DNA of 64,000 bases from Ganoderma boninense (lineage: Eukaryota; Basidiomycota; Agaricomycetes; Polyporales; Polyporaceae), in contig CM035306.1 of NCBI GenBank assembly GCA_002900995.3, positions 3,382,100 through 3,446,099 on the forward strand. Reading direction: 5' to 3'. Positions within the stretch are counted from its first letter, which is position 1. Every line of letters begins with the position of its first letter. Made by a program: the position numbers and the translations under genes. The notes under the pieces are model-generated. The model did not search any database. It had not been told where the DNA came from and worked only from the letters and a program-made list of their open reading frames with translations. Shown here piece after piece: positions 1 through 11,368 of the stretch.

Positions 1-1104
1 GCGAGCCCGCGGACGAAGGGGGACGAGTCTGCGGCCTTGAACAGGGACGCGAAGAGCGTCGCTGCAGGCGAGATGTTCGCGGGCCAGCCGAGCCACCCGG
101 CGTGGCCGGCGTCCATGTACATGTACACGCCGACGGCCGAGAGCTGCTGGAGCGCGTAGGTGACGCACGCCTTGTAGGTTGCCTCGGCGTTCGCGCACTT
201 CTGCACGTTCAGGTTGGTCACGAGGTTGGCCAGGGAGTCGGGCTCGATGACCGCGACGACGCGGACGTCGGGGACCTGCTTGATCTGCGCGACGATCTGG
301 TCGATGTAGTCGAAGTACTTCTCCTGGCCACCATCGGCGATGCTGAACTCGCCGTTGGACGCCTTCGCGGCACAGTCTCGGTCGGGGAGATCGTAGACGA
401 CGATCTGAACGAGTTGTTTCTCGCCGCTGCTCTTTTGGAGGGCAGATGCATCAGAGAGGTAGGTACCGAGGTCGGGAACCTTGGAGACGCTGTCGAGCCA
501 GGTGAAGGTGGGGATGTTAGCAACGCTGGCGGCCTTGGCTGCCAAGCTCGAGTCCGAGACGTTGGCAGCAGCAGCCTGGATCTCCGCAGCGTAGTAGGGA
601 CTCAAGTATGCCTACATGAAAGATGTGAGTTAGTTCAACCGAAGATGTGCCTTTTTAGCGTTCTCAGGAAGCTTACAGTATAGCCGACGAAGGGGTTGCC
701 TGCTGCAGGCGTGGTAGAGGGAGTGGAGCCACCGGATGTTGACGTCGACGATGGGACGGAGGTCGAGCCAGGTGCTGAAGTTGTGGCGGGGGCGGAGGTG
801 CTTGCACCAGGACTGCAAGCCAGGGTTTCAGCATCGAAGAGCCTGGCAGACGATCATATGTGGATATAATACACTCACATGCACTGCGAGTAGTAGTCGT
901 TGAGAACAGTGCAAACCGAACCAGAGGCGCAAGTTGTGGCACCAGCTATGTAAAGAAATCCATGTCAGTCTGTGTTCAGGTTCAATAACAGCATACCAAC
1001 TTACTCCAGCCAATACCACCGCACTGCCCCCAGACTGGTGACTGGGCAGAGACGATCGCGGGAAGGACAGCGAGAAGAGCGTAGAGCGATGCGAACTTCG
1101 ACAT
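1..1104 (-). CDS. Cellobiohydrolase II, GH6 with N-terminal CBM1 (partial)
   Basis: Secreted exo-cellulase that releases cellobiose from cellulose chain ends outside the cell. The N-terminus starts MSKFASLYALLAVLPAIVSA, a clear signal peptide. A CBM1 cellulose-binding module follows (WGQCGGIGW, then TTCASGSVC and DYYSQCM, four cysteines), then a Ser/Thr/Pro/Ala/Gly-rich linker, then the GH6 domain. Both GH6 signatures are visible: VVYDLPDRDC with the Asp next to Cys, and AVIEPDSL, which carry the two known catalytic-region aspartates. Three short introns separate the CBM halves, the linker and the catalytic domain. The ATG at 1104 is the first one after a TATA box. The gene runs off the left edge, so the C-terminal part of the barrel is missing. 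It is the only gene here tied directly to lignocellulose decay. Confidence 0.95.
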
Positions 1105-1169
1105 TTTGCAGTACTTGGACTAGTGGAGGGGAGCTGGTATCCTAGGGCTCCACCGTGGTCGTCAGGAAG

Positions 1170-1176
1170 TTATATA
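1170..1176 (-). promoter_or_regulatory. TATA box of the GH6 cellobiohydrolase gene
   Basis: TATATAA reads on the minus strand about 66 bp before the ATG at 1104. The spacing is usual for strongly expressed secreted-enzyme genes in filamentous fungi. A CTGGAG at 1192-1197 (plus strand) fits the degenerate CreA/Cre1 repressor consensus SYGGRG, but one such site is weak evidence of carbon repression. Confidence 0.6.
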
Positions 1177-2144
1177 GGCCACGCCCGCCCTCTGGAGTAA
1201 CTCTGGCTGGCAGCGAACATCGTGGATCAAGTCGAGGGCCCAGAATATATCCGGCGAACACCCGAGCGGAGGGCGCGGAAAGACGTCGGTGCAGGTCAGT
1301 CGTCACCGCTGACGGCGATGGAAGGGGGTCATGGGACTGAGCATTCACCCGGCCAAGATCCATCGCGAACGAGAACAAGCGACGGTGTGTCCCGACTTGA
1401 TTGTTGCTTGGTTCGGTGCAAGTTCGGATGACGTTGCTGAGGAAATATATGAGGTTTATTTCTCCGCACCTGACAGTTCGGGACACCACAAAGGACTTGC
1501 CAAGAAGTGACTGCAGTATGAGGAGGCCTGCACTACACGACCTAATAAGAGTCGAGTCGCACTCGGAAGGTCAAGCTTGCTGGAGAAGGTCAGAAAACGA
1601 GTACACGATTCTTGTATGCTATTTCCGCTGTGCAGCAGATGATTCCATGCCCAGAGAACGCTCATGCAAGATGACCTGCGCTCGTGACGAGCAGACGACT
1701 ATGGATGCCCAAGCGCGTCGACCACAGAAACCCTTTCAGAGGGAGCGTTCGCGCATGTGGGCACGGGTCAAAGAAGCGGGACCAGTACGCGGTCGCGTGC
1801 ATCGAGTACCGTGTGATCTTGGCGACTGTTAGCTTCTGTGGAATCGACATCACAGAACTCTCGGGATCTATTGGTCGCAGCACTCGAGAGCATGGACGAC
1901 CTCCGTCGCAGGATCTTCCGACGTGATATTCCCGGATATAGTGAATCCTGGTAGATCCTGGCCTGACCACTCGAATGGTTTTCAGAAGCAGGTACATGGA
2001 CCGGTGCACCTGAGACGTCTAAACATATCGAATGCCCGTATTCCATCAGTCGTACAACTCGTGAACGCCTCGCGGCTAGTAGCACGAAAGCTTCCTCAGT
2101 CGAATGGAAAATTTATCCACAACCTCCGGAGGAAGGGAGGATGG

Positions 2145-2186
2145 GGTGCCAGGAGGAACTCGATCGCTCGAGTTCCTCCTGGTACC
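2145..2186. repeat. Near-perfect 19-bp inverted repeat (hairpin)
   Basis: Arms at 2145-2163 and 2168-2186 are reverse complements at 18 of 19 positions, around a 4-nt loop (TCGC). The one mismatch could form a G-U pair in RNA. Each arm contains AGGAGGAACTCGA or its complement. It lies about 340 bp downstream of the NECAP stop and about 1 kb upstream of the cellobiohydrolase ATG, inside no gene I can support. It could be an RNA hairpin, a small mobile-element remnant or a cruciform protein-binding site. Confidence 0.85.
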
Positions 2187-2525
2187 GTGGTGTGGGCATA
2201 ACTCGAGGAACACCGAAGTAGCCTGTGCGGTAGTTTGTCAGTGAGCCCCGGCGCTCCTCCGAGACTCAACCCCATCACGTTGAGCACGCACGCAGTGCAC
2301 GGGCAAAGCCACGACATTCTTCCGGTATTGCGACTGGCGAGAACGGCGTTCTGGGCGCGCCCCGCTATGCAGTCGCCCACGTTCTGTATCGGCGTTGGGC
2401 GAATGAAAAAAGGTACTGCGCAGATAATCCAGGAAAATCCACGGTGGAGATGCGTCAGAGAATGGCCACAGATGCACTCACGATGGCACAGCATTGTAAT
2501 ATACATGATACGAGGTCCAACTCAG

Positions 2526-3443
2526 CTACCGTTTCCTCGGTGCACTGGGTGGCGGGGGAAGCAGTGTGGGGATGCCACCACCGCTCGAAGATGAGAGTCC
2601 GGAACCACCGGATAGATCACCAAGTAGGTTCACCCCCGGACTGCTTGTAGTGGCAGATTTACTCGCCCTTCCGGGAATGGAGATCGAGAACGTCTGGCCT
2701 TCCTTCAGTGTATAGTCCTTCTTCGGACCGGCTGGTAGATGTGGCGAAGGCTGGTCTGCTTGCGCCTCAGCAGGGTTCTTCAATGCTCGCCATCGTCTGG
2801 ACGGATAGCGTAAACTGCCATGACCTCGGAACTCGCGAAATATAGTCGACTCACTTGGTGTAGTCTTGTAACGCAACATCTGCAGCCAAATCTCAGTCAC
2901 CACACGGCAGCCAGAGAGCTGAACACTCACTGAAGTCGAAACTATCCGATCGCTCCAGGAAGCCCATTCCGATGTAGGCTCTTCGCCCGTTATCCTCTAC
3001 TCGGACGACAAAGTATCGTGAAGAATCAAGGACGGCCTCGACGCACGGTTTCGCCGGATCGTAGTCGGCCTTTGCGAAGACTGAAAGCTCGTGTCAGGGG
3101 CAAGAAGACGACAAGCCTTTCGTCCACATACGTTCACCTGCAAACAACATGAGTCGGAACCGGGCAAATTGGATGCATGAGGCTCACCAGTGGTCGCGTC
3201 TTCGAACTGTAATGCAACACCGGAGCCACGCTCAATGATACGGATACGCCCCTTCCATAACGGTTGCGCGAGATCTCCCCACTCCTGTGCACGATGGCCC
3301 TCGTTGGCCTTGAGAGGCGGAATCTTGTATACTGTGCCGCACGCGTGATGAGCGCGATCGCCAGCTGCTAGAGAACGCTGTCAGGGCTGACCTGAGACTT
3401 CGCGGCCAATGTAAAGGATGCTCTCGATCTCTTCTTCATTCAT
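2526..3443 (-). CDS. NECAP-type adaptin-ear-binding coat-associated protein
   Basis: Predicted accessory protein of clathrin-mediated endocytosis. The NECAP PH-like domain binds clathrin-coat adaptors. The translation starts [16 protein letters not shown] and continues through [34 protein letters not shown] and LFAKADYDP to [30 protein letters not shown], the conserved core of the family. The C-terminal tail is Ser/Pro/Gly-rich and low complexity and ends SAPRKR. Five short exons are joined by consensus introns. The start ATG is 248 bp from the ATG of the divergent CSN8-like gene, so both probably share one promoter region. Confidence 0.88.
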
Positions 3444-3691
3444 GGTTGCTTTTAGAGGGTGACGTGAGGGTACGTGTGGAAGTTTGGACGATGGGGAGTC
3501 GTCGTGGAGGAGTGAGCACTGCACAGAACAGCCTCAAGCCGTGGATCGGTAGGGCGTAGAGGTATGTGGCACGTGCAGCTCAGAGGTTTATGGGCGTCTA
3601 CGAGTACACCATCCTTTGCCTGCTCCTCAGATTCTGCCTCTAAACCGTTTTACACATACTCCTCCTTGATTGACCCTCCCGAAACACGAGG

Positions 3692-4742
3692 ATGACTGGG
3701 CCGCCTACACCACCACCCTCAAGCGCGACTGAGATCCAAGATGCAGCTCGCACATCAGTCCCGCCACAAGCCGCTCAGACTCCCGCCACTGAATCTGCAG
3801 CACCCGATCCTCAACCCGCACTAGAGCAAGTACAAGCTGCTGCCAACGTCTCGAGCACTGCCAACAAGACCTCATATGAGCTGATCTTCCCAAGTCTCGT
3901 GATACTCGCACGATCGGGAACGACCAAGGAGCTGATTGAGATGGCAGAGCGAGCGGACTTGAACGTACGTGCTTTCCAGTGATCCCTTGCGAGGCTTTTG
4001 TTTTGATTTCGCGCTCTATGTCTGCATATTGCAGGGTGCCGACAGCGCGGACCAAACACGGTTGTTTGTCGTGGCTCCTTTGGTGCTTGCGTACATGATT
4101 GTGGATGATTTGTACGTCGGTCTGCATCTACAACTGATCAGCCACCAACCTCAAAATTCTCTCCCCTATAGAACGCCTGCGCGCTGCGCGCTGGCCCGAC
4201 TGCCCAGCAATCTGTCTGGTCTCCCGATAACTCAGGCGTTCTTCTCCCTCCTGGCATCTGTTTCTGAGCGCAAATACACTCAAATCTATCCCCGAGCTCA
4301 AGCATTGCGCGAAACTGCCTCTCAACCAGACTTCCCAGACACAGAGCTTGGCCAGCTTCTCGTGGGCCTGATTGATGCTTTTGTTGGTGAGTGCCCTGTA
4401 TCGGACGTGAGTGTCTATAGTTGTTGACATGCCGACCATAGAGGCGTTCCGGAAGAAAACATTTGCTCTGCTTGCGAGGGCATACACATCTCTGCCCCTA
4501 GCCCTTGCTCAGACATATCTGGGCTTGAGCGCCGAAGAGGTCGTCAACGGTGAGCCTGCCAGTGTATCAAGTATCTTCCAGGTCTAACTACAAACACCTC
4601 AGGAGCTGTTCCGGCTGGATGGGCCTTCCACGAGACAACGTACATCCTGACGCCACCCAAACAGTCGCCATTCAGTGCTCGCCGAGCAGTAGACGCAAGT
4701 ACGTTCTACTGGGCATTCAGGAGATGGAAATTCCACTACTGA
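3692..4742 (+). CDS. COP9 signalosome subunit 8-like protein
   Basis: Likely the small PCI-type subunit CSN8 of the COP9 signalosome, which removes NEDD8 from cullin ubiquitin ligases. Exons at about 3692-3964, 4035-4111, 4172-4386, 4442-4549 and 4603-4742 join in frame. The N-terminal 60 residues are Pro/Ala/Gln-rich and probably disordered. An all-helical body follows with LGQLLVGLIDAFVEAFRKK and then ARAYTSLPLALAQTYLGLS, the helix pair typical of the CSN8/PSMD8/eIF3k family. The last exon ends TFYWAFRRWKFHY. The choice of CSN8 over PSMD8 (Rpn12) or eIF3k rests on length and this motif and could be wrong. Confidence 0.65.
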
Positions 4743-5229
4743 CACATTTTGAAGCACCTTCCACGTTGTCGGCACTGGGTCTGGTTGCAGAGAGCGTTGC
4801 GAACCTAGATGCATAGGGACTTTCGGAGATGTGATGAGTTGACGTGTATGACTTGTATGTATGTTTTCGTGTATACTACCCGACATGGGCGCGACAAATG
4901 TTGTGTCTTCATGTTACGTACACAAGATGGTCGATGCCAATTAGGCATTTGTGCGGATGGTTATATTTCCACATGGACATGGATGACGAGTGCGGTGCCA
5001 AAACCGGTTAGAGGCGCTGCAGGCGCCATGGTGCCTCTATCTGAGATCCGAGCGATCGCGCCTACGAACGCGAGCCGAGGTTGCACTTTGGCACCACCCA
5101 ACCCTCAACGTCGCCACCCCAATATTTCCTTCGCCTCCTCCTCACCTGATAGCACCACGCATACCCTGCGTGCTGAGACCTTTTTAGACACCATCCAACT
5201 TTGCCGCCACATCTGTACCGTCAACACTC
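4743..5229. other. Intergenic region between CSN8-like and UBLCP1-like genes
   Basis: 487 bp between two genes on the same strand. It holds the 3' flank of one and the promoter of the next. No separate gene or clear regulatory motif is seen. Confidence 0.5.
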
Positions 5230-6965
5230 ATGTCTGCTAGTACAATCGTGAGGTCGGAGGCTACGCAACCAGGAGAAGAAATGGCGGTGGCGTCCACTAC
5301 AACAGTGGCCGTACAGGTATATCCTCACTGTCTTCTTTCAGGTGTCCTAGTGGCTCACCGCACTCGCAGGAAGACTCGTCCGAACCGGAACAGAACGAGC
5401 GTTGGATCCAACTACAGTTTACGTGGAGTGGGAAACCCTTCACCATGGATATCGCAGAGTCCGACAGGCGAGTGATTTTGTGACCTTCCTACTTGAGGTG
5501 GGCATCATTCATACGTTTGTAATCTAGGGTCTTTGACCTGAAGGCCGCCCTCATGAGCTTGACGGATGTCCCACCGGAACGCCAGAAAATCCTAGGGCTC
5601 GTCAAGGGGAAGCTTCCCGACGACGACGGAAGAATGTAGGTTGAGAAACAGTATGGGTGGAATTAGTACAAATATCGTACGCCTTTTTCAGTGGGGACCT
5701 CAAGCTTTTGAGCGGGAAGAAGTTTACGCTCGTCGGTACGCCTCATGGCCACGAGATCAAGGATCCGCACGGTATTTGCGCTTCAAACCTCGCTAAGTTC
5801 CAACACAGAATTAATTTTTTGACTTTCAGAGCTCGAATTCTTGCCCGATGTGGTCAATGACCTCGATGTGGACTTCAGCGCCAACCCAGCTGCGGCAGCG
5901 GCATACATGAACGATCAGCGCAATCGCCGCAAAGTCAAAGAACACAGTAAGAAGCTCAAAGTCGACATTATCAACCCCTTGCGAGAAGGAAAGCGATTAC
6001 TTGTCCTAGACATCGACTACAGTGGGTCCCCTCGACGCTCTCATATGGCCGCTCCGCTGAATGTGGCGCAAAGCAATACTGGACACAAAACCTCTCACTT
6101 CCGGCGCTTTGCCACCGCGAGAATGTGCGCGGCCTGGCCTCCATGAGTTCTTAGAAGCTGTATACCCGTACTATGACATCTGCATCTGGTACGTGATCGC
6201 TTTATGCTTTCCGAAGAACTTTTCGAGCAACCAAGTACAGGTCACAAACGAGTTGGATCTGGCTAGAAACCAAACTCGTCGAACTGGGTATGCTTGGCGG
6301 TGTCAGGAATTACCGAGTAAGCTGCAATCAATCATTTAATAGCGTTTAGCTTACGGACCAATCTACACTCCATAGATCTCTTTCGGTATGTATGCATTGG
6401 AAAGAGACCATCACTAGTCCCTAATGCAGTATACAACTAGTGCTAGACAAGACTTGCATGTTTACGGTATTTTCCGTCAAGGATGGAAAGCCGTACAAGC
6501 ACTCCGTGAAAGCCCTACAGATTATCTGGAATCATTTTCCGCAATAGTAAGTGAGCACTTCGGACGGCCCTAGATTATAACCAACGTCTCTCAGCTCCGA
6601 ACAGAACACGATCCATATAGATGATTTGGTAAGTGCGATTCTTAGACTACCCCGCTCCTAACCGAACTCAACATCTGTGATTCTCGTTCCGCTCTGAACA
6701 GGGAAGGAATTTTGCACTAAATCCCAAAGAAGGCTTGAAGATCTCCGCATTCAAGAATGCACATACCCAGGTAGGCATGACCGATCGAGAGCTCAATAAG
6801 GTCGGGAGATACCTTGTACACATCGCGAACAGCCACGAAGACTTCCGCGAAGCCAACCACGCGGTGCGTCCATTTGCCTGAAGCCAGAACATCTGAACGA
6901 CAACTAATGCACGCCTCCGTGTGCAGAAATGGAAAGATACTGTAAAATCGCTGCCGCCGCCCTGA
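5230..6965 (+). CDS. UBLCP1-like ubiquitin-like-domain phosphatase
   Basis: Nuclear Ser/Thr phosphatase of the FCP/SCP HAD type. In animals UBLCP1 dephosphorylates and inactivates the 26S proteasome. An N-terminal ubiquitin-like domain is visible from FTWSGKPFTMDIAESDR through LTDVPPERQKILGLVKGK to KKFTLVGTPHGHEI. The HAD catalytic motif is VLDIDYTILDTKP (DxDxT type), split by an intron inside the motif. It is followed by LHEFLEAVYPYYDICIW, then ELGMLGG and the late motif TIHIDDLGRNFALNP with the acidic pair. The protein ends with AKWKDTVKSLPPP. There are about ten small exons. The second intron starts with GC rather than GT (5468-5527). The domain order matches the family exactly. Confidence 0.92.
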
Positions 6966-7362
6966 CACGCCTGTCTCTGCCGGACGACATCCTTCAACCC
7001 CCACAATTCATCTCGAATACAGTAGAAAAGGCCCGGCTCGATTGGCTTTGACACGGTATATGTTGTACATTACTAGTATTGGATTTGGTTATACACTATG
7101 CTTTGCCACCTTAATCTTCCGTGCCATATGCTCTACAGAAGCTGACGGGAAGAGACTGGATCCAACTGCTAGTCGTAGTATAGAGCTACATACTACGACG
7201 CATGAAAACCCATTTCACACACGTGAAGACGCAATTACGAGCCACATGATCCTTCTGATCAACCCCATAGATGTAGCGCACTAATTCCGGCTAGTTCAGC
7301 CACGCTATTTAATAGTCGCCGAGTGACCTGCACAGCAACTTCGCGGGGTCTGTTTCCGTACC
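6966..7362. other. Intergenic region upstream of the Nudix gene
   Basis: 397 bp, AT-richer than the neighbouring genes. It holds the UBLCP1 3' flank and the promoter of the Nudix gene. No other feature is supported. Confidence 0.5.
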
Positions 7363-8627
7363 ATGCTCAGCCTATTCCGGTTGACTTTCATCCGGAGGCC
7401 GGTAGGAATCAGACGAGCACATACGTATAGGCTCACCACGACCAATACAGGAGCTCCATACATCTACCACCCTTGCAAACACCCAACGCCAGTCCGCACA
7501 ATGTCGTCGAATTCGGACGCAAAAGGTCCAGGGCTCAAGCCACCACCAGCTCCGAGACCTTCGGCCACGGTGATTGTCGTGAACTCCCATAACGAGGTCT
7601 TGCTTGTCCACCGGAACCCAAAGTCGTCATCCTTCGCAAACGCGCATGTGGGTTCAATTGGCGACGAGATCCGGCGTCCAGTCTGTGCGGCCTAACATCC
7701 TTTGTCGCAGGTGTTTCCTGGCGGAAATTACGACAAGAAGCAGGACGGCGACCACGGGCTGCCGTTTACTGCCGTTCGCGAGGTCTTTGAAGAGTCGGGC
7801 CTCCTTCTCGTCCAGCCCACAAGTTCCGACTTGCCTAGCGACGCGGAGCTGGACAAGGCTCGGGAGGACATCCACTCCCAGAAACGACTTTTCAACGACT
7901 TCCTGACACAGTACAACCTTAAACCAAATGTCGAAGGCCTCCTGCCCTTCACACAGTGGATCACTCCGCCAATATACCCCAAGTTTGTCGTCCCTTCAAC
8001 TCGTCACCATCGAGACCAAGAGCTGACGAGACAATACCACCCATTCCAGGCGTTTCCAGACGCAGTTCTACGTCGCGTTTCTCAACGAGACCCGTTCGGC
8101 AGGCTTCTCGTCCGGGGACAAGCAGGAGCGTCTTCCCACCCACGATGGCGGACAAGAGGTCGTTGAGGCCCGTTTTGTGCACCCCACCAAGGCGCTGGAG
8201 GAGTTCTTCGCGGAGCGTATCACCCTCTTCCCACCGCAATTCTACCTCTTGACAACCTTGTCGGACATCCTCGTCGAAGGACGCAACACGCGCGAACAAC
8301 GCGACCGCATCCGGGTGCTCTCGAGCGGGGCATTCGGGCGCATGGCCATCAACCCCCGCCCGATCCGCGACAAGGATGCGGACGCTGAGGGCCTCAGGGT
8401 CATCGCGTACGAAGGGGACGAAGCCAACGGCGGTTCGCCAGGCCGTCGGCACAGATGCCGATTGAAGTTCGGCCAGGGAGGCGTGAGTCGCCGCTCTGCC
8501 GTGGCTGCTGTTTTGAGTTGCCGCTGACGCCGTGTTGCAGTCGGCCACACACATCACCCTCGAGCGGAACTTTGACATAATTTCCGAGCTCGAGGGCGTC
8601 CTGTCGTGGACGCCAACGAAGCTCTGA
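7363..8627 (+). CDS. NUDT19-like Nudix hydrolase
   Basis: Hydrolyses nucleoside-diphosphate derivatives; animal NUDT19 acts on coenzyme A and acyl-CoA esters. The Nudix box is interrupted as in NUDT19: FPGGNYD, a short insertion, then AVREVFEESGLLL with the metal-binding glutamates. Further family motifs are ATVIVVNSHNEVLLVHRNP before the box and FTQWITPPIYPKRFQTQFYV after it. Four exons are supported, with introns at about 7648-7710, in the middle (inside the codon for K before RFQTQ), and near the 3' end. The first ATG adds an Arg-rich, acid-free leader (MLSLFRLTFIRRPVGIRRAH) that looks like a mitochondrial presequence. A second in-frame ATG at 7501 would remove it. The C-terminus is TKL, close to a peroxisomal PTS1 signal. 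Confidence 0.88.
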
Positions 8628-9355
8628 CGCTTGTTAGTCTCTTGTGATGTGTTTGGCATTTCGGGAGACCTTGTATTCCAGTGGGTGCCACGGGATTCTG
8701 TTGAGAAGGGAACATGTGGAAGGGCAACAGTGCCTGACAAGCCTAACCGGCCAGGAGTGGTGGGTTCACAGACACACCAAGCAACAAAGGTGACGGCACC
8801 GGCAGCCAGCCTTGTGCACTCGATCATCTCTCAAAACTGATCGGCATATCCGCCTTATGAAGGGACAACGAACCTTGGAGACACGCGAGTAGGATCGGTT
8901 GGGACAACATCGCTTTCATCTCGGGAGTGTATTTCAAGCCAGACTACAGATTATTGTCGTGAAAGGGTAAGTAGGACATGGACTGGTGCTACATGGGAAT
9001 CGTAGGGCACAAGCAAACCCAGAGAGACATTATGGATACATCAGGGTCAGAGTCAAAACAACCGAAGTGAAGAAAGCCAGTATCCCAAAGACGAAACCGT
9101 GTGTAATGCAAGTGTAGTCCAGTGGATGAAGTAGACTAGTCCTGAAGGGCGCACTAATGCCGAGAGGCAGAGTGAACGCCAATGGACGTATTAGGAGCTG
9201 AAATTTGAGATGGCAAAAATGCCGGAATTAGAAACAATCGTAGAGTAATTGTTGGTCGTCATCGGGAGAACAAGGTTGTCACCCTCTGAAACACAGCGCC
9301 GGGCGGAATTCGACAAAAGCATTTCCTGAAGGCTTCACATAGACCTTGTTCGGGT
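8628..9355. other. Intergenic region between convergent genes
   Basis: 728 bp between the 3' ends of the Nudix and carboxylesterase genes. It contains only short antisense or unsupported open frames, and no structured element was noticed. Confidence 0.5.
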
Positions 9356-11256
9356 TCAAAGGCCGAAGACCTGGTAATCGTAATCGACAAAGTTGCCCCA
9401 GTAGCTGGTATTGCATGCACCGACGGTGGCGAGGCCGGGTGCACCGAGGTTGATAGCGTTAACGTCTGACGTGCCAGCGACCTCCCACGTCGGGAAACCG
9501 TCGGCGTTGGGGGAGCCGGTGTGGAGGAAGGACTTGTAACGTGCCTGCATCTCCGTTATCAGTGCAGTCTGCGGGACGGTCGCGTTCTGGACGGTGCCAA
9601 ACTAAAGGAAGCGTGCGTCAATACTAGGGGATGCAACAGAGAAAATTGAAGGCGCACGATAATCTCAATGTCATCCTGATGGCAGACAGAGCCCCCAGCG
9701 GTGCAGAAAGGCACCTCTTCGTTGCCCGGGTAGGTCGCACCGAGCATGTACTCTCCGACGTAAGCCGCGCCGCCGGATCCAACCCAGTTCCGGGCGAACG
9801 TCCATGTCGCACAGCGCCAGATCTGATCCGTGCCGAGCTCCTCGAGCTGCGGGCGCTGGTCGGGCTCGACGCCATTGACAGCAGGGGAGACAGCGTAGAC
9901 GGCAGTGTTCAGGATACGCGTAGTGCGTGGCTCTCCAAACGTGAACTGCACAAGCTGCTCGTAGAGGGAACTATCGACCGAGCTCTGGAAATTGCCGTAG
10001 ATGGTCAGCGCAGCTTCGTTGCGGACGGTCGATACGATGATCGGTTTGGACTGCTGGGGGAAGCTGGCGGTCAGGTCGAGGGGGTTCGTGATGAGGCTGT
10101 TGTCCCGGACGGGGCGGATGGGCTCCGAAGCACCAGCAGCGGGGTCGAGCTCGTCGTTCACTGCATCGTTAAGGAGGTCCGATTGTGCGGCCATAATCGA
10201 GTTCAGAGACAGGGAGTTCAGGCAGGACGTGTCCGTAGTGCTGCAGTTCAGGTTCACCGTGAAGTTGCCAAGAACTTCCTGGTGGACGCTGGGCGTGAGG
10301 AACCCGAAGTCCTTGAACGGCGTCAGCATTGAGACAAAGATGAGAATGCTCGGAGGGGCATACCATGGGGTCGGACTGGAGAACCGCCGACTGGAACATT
10401 GAAGACGCAGATGGGGCGGCCAAAACCGCCCTGACCATGTTCGCACCCGCGCTTTGCCCCGCAATGGTGATCTTCGACGCAGAAGCGCCAAAACTCGGAA
10501 GAACCTCCTGCAAGAACGCCAGAGCGTTTATCACGTCTTTCACCGCAAGATTGAATCCGCCATTCGGCTGCAAAAACCCGAGCTGACCACATCGACATGA
10601 TTAATTTCGGGACGAATTTAAGGTGGTTATATTACTTACAGCACCCAGACGGTATTGAATCACCGCAACGACGGACTGAGTCGCAGTGGCGAGGTTGGAG
10701 CCATCCAGGCCAGGGCCAGTTGCCGATCCGGACGTAAAGGAACCACCGTGAATCCACATGAATGTCGGCGCATCAGCAGGAAGCGAAGCCGGGACGTAGA
10801 GAATCATAGAGAGGCAGTCTTCCGTGCCGACAGTGTTGCCGTTGTCGTCCGTCTGCACACACGGCACGGGAAGGGCCGTGACGTTAGAAGAACCATTCCT
10901 GCCACAAGGTGCGCGTGAGCTTCGCGATTGAACACAAACAGGACACAACGAAGCGCGTACGGGAGCTCCCATGTGGTGGCCACCGTGGACTGCTGCCAAC
11001 GGGAAGCGGAGGCGTATTTGACAGCGAACCGCGTCGCGCCTGAATCGTCCGAAGTGCCGAGTGCGGTTCCAATCGGCGTAGTGACCGAATTCGTGCTCCC
11101 ACTGCTCTGGCGAGGACAGAGGACCTTTTGAATAAACGGAGACAGCTTGCAAAGCTCGCTCTTCAAAGAGTACGCCGGCATGGCTGGGCGTGACGGAGCA
11201 GCGGCTGCCGAAGACGCAAGGAGGAGAGCAAAGACGAGGGACTGATGGCCGAACAT
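9356..11256 (-). CDS. Secreted type-B carboxylesterase/lipase
   Basis: Extracellular alpha/beta-hydrolase of the carboxylesterase type-B (cholinesterase-like) family, expected to cleave ester bonds in lipids or plant material. The signal peptide is MFGHQSLVFALLLASSAAAA. Family motifs follow in order: EDCLSMILYVPASLP, the oxyanion-hole segment FMWIHGGSF, and the nucleophile elbow TIAGQSAGANMV (GxSxG serine). The catalytic His is probably in SVCHQDDIEIIVFG, in place of the usual HGAEIPFVFG-type motif. The C-terminal domain ends WGNFVDYDYQVFGL. Several short introns interrupt the gene. A TATA-like CATATAAA lies about 105 bp upstream. Substrate cannot be inferred, and the acid residue of the triad was not located with certainty. 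Confidence 0.88.
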
Positions 11257-11360
11257 GTCGCTCTAGAGGACGAGAGAGGCGAGATGGTAGAGTTTGAGAG
11301 TCCGAAGTCTAGGTGAAGACGAGGGGCGCTGCTGCCTGGATGCCGACTCTGTGGCAGGGG

Positions 11361-11368
11361 TTTATATG
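11361..11368 (-). promoter_or_regulatory. TATA-like element of the carboxylesterase gene
   Basis: CATATAAA reads on the minus strand about 105 bp before the ATG at 11256. Position and sequence fit a core promoter, but no transcription start is known. Confidence 0.45.

Larger units (their letters stand above)
1105..2525. other. Intergenic region: GH6 promoter and NECAP 3' flank
   Basis: About 1.4 kb between the divergent side of the cellobiohydrolase gene and the end of the NECAP gene. Open frames here are short, overlapping and without recognisable domains. The only structured items are the TATA box next to the GH6 gene and a strong hairpin at 2145-2186. Confidence 0.6.

Noticed and set aside
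102..683. 193-residue open frame antisense to the GH6 cellobiohydrolase
   Set aside because: It is the mirror of the GC-rich GH6 exon; the minus-strand product has a signal peptide, CBM1 and GH6 signatures.
7961..8827. 288-residue open frame antisense to the Nudix gene
   Set aside because: Composition-driven antisense frame with no domain; the plus-strand Nudix protein is clearly real.
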